11,158 bases of DNA from Candidatus Omnitrophota bacterium (GTDB taxonomy: Bacteria; Ratteibacteria; UBA8468; B48-G9; DSTR01), in the NCBI GenBank assembly GCA_023818865.1, contig JAMWDF010000035.1, positions 5,126-16,283 of the forward strand. The letters run 5' to 3'. Under the pieces are notes generated by a model. The model was given only the letters and a program-made list of their open reading frames with translations. It was not told the origin of the DNA and ran no database searches. The translations under genes were made by a program, and so were the position numbers. Below are positions 6,742-11,158 of the stretch, one piece after another. The stretch's first letter is position 1. Every line of letters begins with the position of its first letter.

Positions 6742-9081
6742 ATGTTGATAGATGGAGATCGGCTGATAGAAAAGCAGTTAAGTATTAAGACAGTAACAGA
6801 GGTAGTTTTCCCGGATGGAAGAAAAACTGTTTTAACTCCGGTCCACTATACCCCGGTTCCGGATAACACCCAGGTCAGCCTTGACGGTTCTTGGCAGGTA
6901 AAACGTTGGCCTTTCAATCAACCCCAATCTGCGCTGGTTTCGCCAGAGACGAATGACAATCGGTGGGAAACAGTAACTCAACCTGGGAAAGTTTTTTATG
7001 CCGACCCGGAAGCTCACAGTAAGCCAATCCCAAACTGGAACCGGGTGACTCAGACCCATATTGATGACCAGGACGGAGCAATCTTAAGACGGCGAATTTT
7101 CTGTCCGGAAGAATGGTCGGGTAAGAGAATTTACCTCAGGTTTGATGCCATTTACCCTGCTGGCGAAGTTTATGTTAACGGGGAAAAAGTTGGGGCTCAT
7201 TGGAGTGGCCTTACACCGGTGGAGTTTGATATCACCGAGAAGGTGACCCCAGGGCAGGATGTCTTGGTCGGCCTCAGACTCTGGCGGAAACACAAATTTC
7301 ATAAGATGGATATGGTCAGACACGCGGTAGAATTTTGCGGCCTGGCTCAGTCAGCCTATCTGTTTGCAACCGAACAGGTACAATTGGCTGATTACCATTT
7401 GAGAAGTCTCTTGTCTGAAGATCTCTCTTCAGGAGAAATCTCTGGCCAAGTAACTATCCGGACTTACGGTGGACCCACTCAGGCTAAACTAGAGCTAATT
7501 CTCATAGCGCCTAATGGGAAAAGGGTAGGTCAGACTGATTGTAGGGTCTCTTTAGCTGGCGGTAGCCAGAAGTCATTACCCCTTTCTCTCAAGGTAGAGC
7601 AACCGATTCTGTGGAATGATGAACAGCCTCATCTTTATACTGCTCAGCTGAAGTTAACTGCTAAGAGTCAACCGGAGCAGCATTTCACTTTCCGGACCGG
7701 ATTTCGCCGGTTGGATTTATCTCCTGATGGACCAAGGCTGAATGGCCGGTTTATCAAGTTCCGGGGGGTAAACCATCTTACTTACCATCCAGAGGGTGGA
7801 ATGTACACTCCTCCGGAGTGGCTGAGGAAAAATTTGAGTTTAATGAAAAAAGCCAATGTGAATGCCATCAGAACCCATTTCCTTGGGCCAAGTTGTCTGG
7901 CTGACTTGTGTGATGAATTAGGGATTTATCTCCTTCAGGAACTCCCGATTGACTGGGGAACTGATTACATTCACGATCCGGAATGGGTCGGGCCAGCTCT
8001 CATGCGAATTCAGGGAGGAATTTTGCGCGACCGACATCATATTTCGGTGATGGTCTGGAGTGTCGGCAATGAGAATCTTCCGTTAAATGCGGCGGTGGCA
8101 GATGATGGCTGGAACCATCTGCGAATTTATCATCGGTTCTGCAAGCAACTTGACCCTGACCGGCCAACTATGTTTCCTCCTCCAGGACCGGCCAACAAGA
8201 TTAAAGCGATTTTTGAAGTAAGAGTGGGAGATATTGCGGATACTCACTATAACTTTTCTCTGGTAAAAGAAATGCATCGGACTGGGCGAATCGCCAACCC
8301 CCGTTCCTGGGAAGGAGATATGGAAGAAATTACCCGGGAACAAGCTATCGCCAAAGGTTGGAGTGGAGTATGGTTCAGTTCAGAATACGGTATCTTCAAC
8401 ATGATGCCGGATTTGCTCAATGCGCCGTATCTCTCAGTAATTGACGAACAGCCGCCAGACCCATTAAGCGGAAAAAACTCTCTTCAAGTATTTGTTGAAA
8501 GGTTGGAAAGAGAGTGGGGGTTCATGCGGGAAGAGCCTACTTGTTTGGGCGGGGCTTATTTCCCCTGGCTATGTTCTGCTTCTGGGAGAAATCCCTGGGG
8601 CTGGGTGCGCTGGGCAGAAGATGCCGACTGGGGAGTGGTGACCGCAGATTTATTGCCTAAACCATATTTTTGGGCGCTCCGGGTAGCCTTTTCTCCAGTG
8701 AAATTTCCTGCCAAAGTGTTCTGGAAGGAAAAAGCGGATTGGATTGAGTTTCCTCTCACTAACCACTATAATTCCTGGAATTTAAACCAGTGTATCTTGC
8801 GCTGTCAACAGTCAGCGGGAAACCGTTGGATGGGAATAAGCCGGGAGTTTAGAGATTTTCGGATAGAAGCGGAACCAGGGCAGACTGTTACTGTAAGGAT
8901 TCCCCTCTGGGAACCAGCGGCGGTGAAAGCTTTAAAAGAAAGCGGGTTGGCTTTGTGCCGGTGTAGTTTAATTGACCCAACCGGTTTCCGGCCAATAACC
9001 GCGGATATACTTATTCTTTCTTCAGAGAAAGCCGCCTGCCAGGAAAGCGAAATGCCAATTGGACCTGATGCGAAAATCTAA
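6742..9081 (+). CDS. Glycoside hydrolase family 2 beta-glycosidase (beta-galactosidase/beta-glucuronidase type)
   Basis: This 779-residue protein has the GH2 order. Residues 1-45 are an N-terminal extension that lacks a signal peptide, so a cytoplasmic location is likely. Residues about 46-215 are the jelly-roll sugar-binding domain (VSLDGSWQV; then IYLRFDAIYPAGEVYVNGEKVG). Residues about 216-320 are an immunoglobulin-like domain, and from about 320 comes the barrel, opening with FRTGFRRLDL. Barrel signatures are RGVNHLTYHP (R341), NAIRTH (R377), the acid/base glutamate E444 in SVGNEN, and the nucleophile E548 in WFSSEYG. Both catalytic glutamates are present and 104 residues apart, within the usual GH2 range. 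An insertion of about 30 residues (VKEMHRTGRIANPRSWEGD and following) precedes the nucleophile strand. The enzyme retains configuration and releases a terminal beta-linked sugar; galactose, glucuronic acid and mannose specificity cannot be separated here. It would act on oligosaccharides made by the exported neighbours. Confidence 0.9.
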   Translation: MLIDGDRLIEKQLSIKTVTEVVFPDGRKTVLTPVHYTPVPDNTQVSLDGSWQVKRWPFNQPQSALVSPETNDNRWETVTQPGKVFYADPEAHSKPIPNWNRVTQTHIDDQDGAILRRRIFCPEEWSGKRIYLRFDAIYPAGEVYVNGEKVGAHWSGLTPVEFDITEKVTPGQDVLVGLRLWRKHKFHKMDMVRHAVEFCGLAQSAYLFATEQVQLADYHLRSLLSEDLSSGEISGQVTIRTYGGPTQAKLELILIAPNGKRVGQTDCRVSLAGGSQKSLPLSLKVEQPILWNDEQPHLYTAQLKLTAKSQPEQHFTFRTGFRRLDLSPDGPRLNGRFIKFRGVNHLTYHPEGGMYTPPEWLRKNLSLMKKANVNAIRTHFLGPSCLADLCDELGIYLLQELPIDWGTDYIHDPEWVGPALMRIQGGILRDRHHISVMVWSVGNENLPLNAAVADDGWNHLRIYHRFCKQLDPDRPTMFPPPGPANKIKAIFEVRVGDIADTHYNFSLVKEMHRTGRIANPRSWEGDMEEITREQAIAKGWSGVWFSSEYGIFNMMPDLLNAPYLSVIDEQPPDPLSGKNSLQVFVERLEREWGFMREEPTCLGGAYFPWLCSASGRNPWGWVRWAEDADWGVVTADLLPKPYFWALRVAFSPVKFPAKVFWKEKADWIEFPLTNHYNSWNLNQCILRCQQSAGNRWMGISREFRDFRIEAEPGQTVTVRIPLWEPAAVKALKESGLALCRCSLIDPTGFRPITADILILSSEKAACQESEMPIGPDAKI

Positions 9082-9090
9082 AGAAATCAG

Positions 9091-10170
9091 ATGACCAATA
9101 GAGAAAGATTTATTCGGACGATGAATTATCAGCCAGTGGACAGAAGACCGTTACATGTGGTCGGCCCCTGGCCGGAAACCTTGACCCGCTGGAAAAAGGA
9201 GGGACTGCCGGAAGGGATGGATGTCCATGTTTACCTGGGCGTTCAACCATTGCGCTCGGTGTATGTCGGTGGCTTTACCGGTCCTTGGCCACCGTTTGAA
9301 CAAAAGGTGATAGAAGAGAGTGGCGGGGTGAAAATTTCCATAGATAACTACGGCCGGAAAGTGAAGACGCTGGTAGACACTCCCTCGGTTTTCGAATTCC
9401 TGGAATACCCAGTGAAAAGCCCGGATGATTTGCGCCGAGTGATAGAAGAACATTACCAGATTGAACCGATAGAAGCCAGATTTGGGCCTGAGTGGGAGAA
9501 AAGAATTTCTCTTGAGGGAAAGGGGGATGCGATAACGGTGGTAGATGGTGGATGTTATTACTGGACACTCCGTTCTTTGGCAGGAGTGGAAATGGCCAGC
9601 TATCTTCTTTATGACGCGCCGGAGCTGGTAGAAGAACTTTTTGAACGATACCTAACTGTCGTGATAGAAGGTATTGTGAGAGCCTGTGAGCGAATAGTCG
9701 TTGACTGCGTTGGCTTTGGGGAAGACATTGCTTACAAGGCCGGGCCCTTGCTCTCCCCAGAAATGTTTCGCCGGTTCATCTTGCCGCGCTACAGGAAGGC
9801 TATGGAAGTAGCCCATTTGCGGGGAGTAAGATTGACTTGGTTTGACAGTGACGGTGATTTGAAACCACTTATTCCGGACATGCTGTCTGTTGGCATTGAC
9901 ACCGTGGCGCCCTGCGAAGTGGCCGCAGGAATGGCTCCCAGGATTTTGCGGAAGCGCTGGGGAAAAGCAGTGAAGATGATTGGGGGAATAGATAAGCGAG
10001 AGGTAGCAAAAGGTCCCGCAGCCATTGACCAGGAGATTGAGAGAATACGACCGGTTATAGAAGAAGGCGGTTTTATTCCGGCAATTGACCATTCAGTTTC
10101 GGCTGATATTTCCTTCTCTCATTATTGCTACTTCATCAGAAAATTGGAGCAGGTTATCGCAAAGGCTTAA
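9091..10170 (+). CDS. Uroporphyrinogen decarboxylase-like protein (MtaA/CmuA superfamily, probable methyltransferase)
   Basis: This 359-residue protein has the usual length of the URO-D/MtaA fold, a barrel. It starts with RERFIRTMNYQPVDRRPL, which is diagnostic of the superfamily, followed by WPETLTRWKKEGLP. Further family marks are WFDSDGD (residues 250-256), APCEVAAG (C275, E276), MIGGIDKR (296-303) and IPAIDHSVSADIS (D333, H334). The true heme enzyme motif PVWxMRQAGR is absent, so it is unlikely to decarboxylate uroporphyrinogen. Characterised relatives transfer methyl groups between corrinoid proteins or coenzymes using zinc. C275 might be a ligand, but the H-x-C motif of MtaA is not visible, so metal binding is unproven. 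This clade is widespread in sugar-degrading PVC and Armatimonadota genomes and its reaction is not established to my knowledge. No corrinoid-binding protein is in the window. The ribosome site is weak (AAGAAAT) and the gap to the GH2 stop is only 9 nt, suggesting coupled translation. Confidence 0.85.
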   Translation: MTNRERFIRTMNYQPVDRRPLHVVGPWPETLTRWKKEGLPEGMDVHVYLGVQPLRSVYVGGFTGPWPPFEQKVIEESGGVKISIDNYGRKVKTLVDTPSVFEFLEYPVKSPDDLRRVIEEHYQIEPIEARFGPEWEKRISLEGKGDAITVVDGGCYYWTLRSLAGVEMASYLLYDAPELVEELFERYLTVVIEGIVRACERIVVDCVGFGEDIAYKAGPLLSPEMFRRFILPRYRKAMEVAHLRGVRLTWFDSDGDLKPLIPDMLSVGIDTVAPCEVAAGMAPRILRKRWGKAVKMIGGIDKREVAKGPAAIDQEIERIRPVIEEGGFIPAIDHSVSADISFSHYCYFIRKLEQVIAKA

Positions 10171-10172
10171 AA

Positions 10173-10178
10173 AAGGAG
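10173..10178 (+). promoter_or_regulatory. Shine-Dalgarno AAGGAG deciding a TTG start for the sulfatase
   Basis: AAGGAG lies 6 nt before TTG 10185. No in-frame ATG or GTG occurs between this site and the conserved N-terminal strand NIVYLHSHD, so TTG 10185 is the best start. Confidence 0.7.
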
Positions 10179-10184
10179 AAGAAC

Positions 10185-11158
10185 TTGGCTCAGAAAAAAT
10201 TGAATATTGTTTACCTTCATTCTCACGATACTGGTAGATACATCCAGCCTTATGGCTATCAAGTGGAGACTCCGCATCTCCAGTCGTTAGCTGAAAACGG
10301 GGTTTTGTTTCGGCAGGCTTTCTGCGCTGGTCCCACTTGTTCGCCTAGCCGGGCAGCTTTGCTTACTGGACAATATCCGCATCAAAACGGGATGTTAGGT
10401 TTGGCTCACCGGGGCTTTTGCCTAACTGATTATTCTCACCATCTGGCAAATTTCTTGAAGGGATTTGGTTACAAGTCTTTCCTAGCCGGAGTTCAACATG
10501 TTGCCGGTGCGGATATGTTTCCAGAACCGTGGAAAACCATTGGCTATGACGGTTTTTTGGGCAAATATGACAAGGCTCAGATTAACGCCTGCGAATTTTT
10601 GAACCAGGGGCCGCCAGAACCATTTTTCTTATCTGTAGGCTTTTATGAAACCCATCGACCTTTTCCCGAGGTTAGCCAAGCCCATAGCCGATACTGTCTA
10701 CCTCCAGAGCCATTGCCTGATACCGCGGAAACCAGAGCCGATATGGCTGGATTCAAAGTCCTGGCGATGAGGTTGGATGAGAAGATTGGTCAGATAATAG
10801 AGGCTCTACGACGGAACAAATTCCTGGGAAAAACCCTGATTATTTGTACCACTGACCATGGTCCTGCCTTTCCCAGGATGAAATGTACCCTTTACGATGG
10901 TGGCATCAGGGTGATGCTTATTATTCATGGTCCGGATATTTTTTCCGGCGGGAAAGTGGTTAACGGGCTGGTTAGCCAGGTGGATATTTTCCCCACCTTG
11001 GGCCAATACTTAAGTTTGCCTCTGCCTGATTGGTTGGCTGGCGTTTCCTTTCTGCCTTTGTTGACAGGACAATCGGCAGTGAGAGAAGAAGTTTTCGCTG
11101 AAATAAATTATCATGCGGCTTACGAACCTGGGCGATGTATTCGGACTACCCGGTATAA
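10185..11158 (+). CDS. Type I (S1) sulfatase, heparan N-sulfatase-like, 3' end missing
   Basis: The frame is open from TTG 10185 to the right edge, giving 324 complete codons and no stop; it ends inside RTTRY. It hydrolyses sulfate esters or sulfamates. The signature CSPSRAALLTG is at residues 52-62, with C52 the residue that becomes formylglycine, so an FGE or anaerobic maturase is needed. HQNGM (66-70) and the first strand NIVYLHSHDTGRY are those of the SGSH-like branch. The usual metal-binding DD of the first strand appears as HD (H14, D15). The second metal pair is in TDHG (D224, H225), and K233 in MKCTLYDGGIRV is the expected substrate-site lysine. No signal peptide is visible, so it is probably cytoplasmic and acts on imported oligosaccharides. 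It follows the URO-D-like gene by 14 nt. The missing C-terminal part (an S1 sulfatase is normally about 430-500 residues) lies beyond the window. Confidence 0.92.
   Translation, partial: MAQKKLNIVYLHSHDTGRYIQPYGYQVETPHLQSLAENGVLFRQAFCAGPTCSPSRAALLTGQYPHQNGMLGLAHRGFCLTDYSHHLANFLKGFGYKSFLAGVQHVAGADMFPEPWKTIGYDGFLGKYDKAQINACEFLNQGPPEPFFLSVGFYETHRPFPEVSQAHSRYCLPPEPLPDTAETRADMAGFKVLAMRLDEKIGQIIEALRRNKFLGKTLIICTTDHGPAFPRMKCTLYDGGIRVMLIIHGPDIFSGGKVVNGLVSQVDIFPTLGQYLSLPLPDWLAGVSFLPLLTGQSAVREEVFAEINYHAAYEPGRCIRTTRY

Noticed and set aside
9652..10092. 146-codon open frame on the - strand
   Set aside because: Antisense to the conserved core of the URO-D-like gene, which explains the sequence fully.
9091..10170. 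Heme-pathway uroporphyrinogen decarboxylase (hemE)
   Set aside because: The N-terminal RQAGR substrate motif is absent and the context is glycan breakdown, not heme synthesis.

Overview
The window holds one dense run of seven genes, all on the + strand. Both edge genes are cut: the first lacks its 5' end and the last its 3' end. Junctions are short or overlapping (GTGA or a 11-nt gap, then 65 nt, ATGA, 15 nt, 9 nt and 14 nt). No terminator and no convincing promoter is visible, so this looks like the interior of a longer operon. No tRNA, rRNA, CRISPR array, insertion sequence or attachment site was seen, and no stretch over 300 bases lacks a gene.

Layout: (1) the C-terminal end of a probable beta-galactosidase-like glycosidase, 1-561; (2) a Gfo/Idh/MocA oxidoreductase of the IolW/YhhX type, 573-1607; (3) a 1123-residue exported protein with a CBM9-like N-terminal domain and a putative glycosidase barrel, 1673-5044; (4) a 561-residue probably exported putative glycosidase with a beta-sandwich plus barrel layout, 5041-6726; (5) a GH2 beta-glycosidase without signal peptide, 6742-9081; (6) a uroporphyrinogen-decarboxylase-like (MtaA/CmuA superfamily) protein, 9091-10170; (7) a type I sulfatase resembling heparan N-sulfatase, starting at TTG 10185 and running off the right edge.

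Taken together this reads as a locus for breaking down a decorated, probably sulfated polysaccharide. The inferred order is that the exported proteins 3 and 4 bind and cut the polymer outside the cytoplasm. The leaderless GH2 and sulfatase would then trim imported oligosaccharides, and the Gfo/Idh oxidoreductase would process a released sugar or polyol. The URO-D-like protein fits only if the glycan carries methyl groups or another one-carbon decoration, which is a hypothesis. No transporter, SusC/D pair, regulator or sulfatase-maturing enzyme lies in the window.

Multiple glycosidases, sulfatases, Gfo/Idh enzymes and URO-D-like proteins in one locus are typical of Planctomycetota, Lentisphaerota, Verrucomicrobiota, Armatimonadota and related uncultured phyla. 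Shine-Dalgarno sites are strong (GGAGG, AAGGAG) and base composition looks moderate. The phylum is a guess from gene content; nothing in the window fixes it. The two least understood proteins, at 1673-5044 and 5041-6726, are the most likely place for undescribed enzymology.
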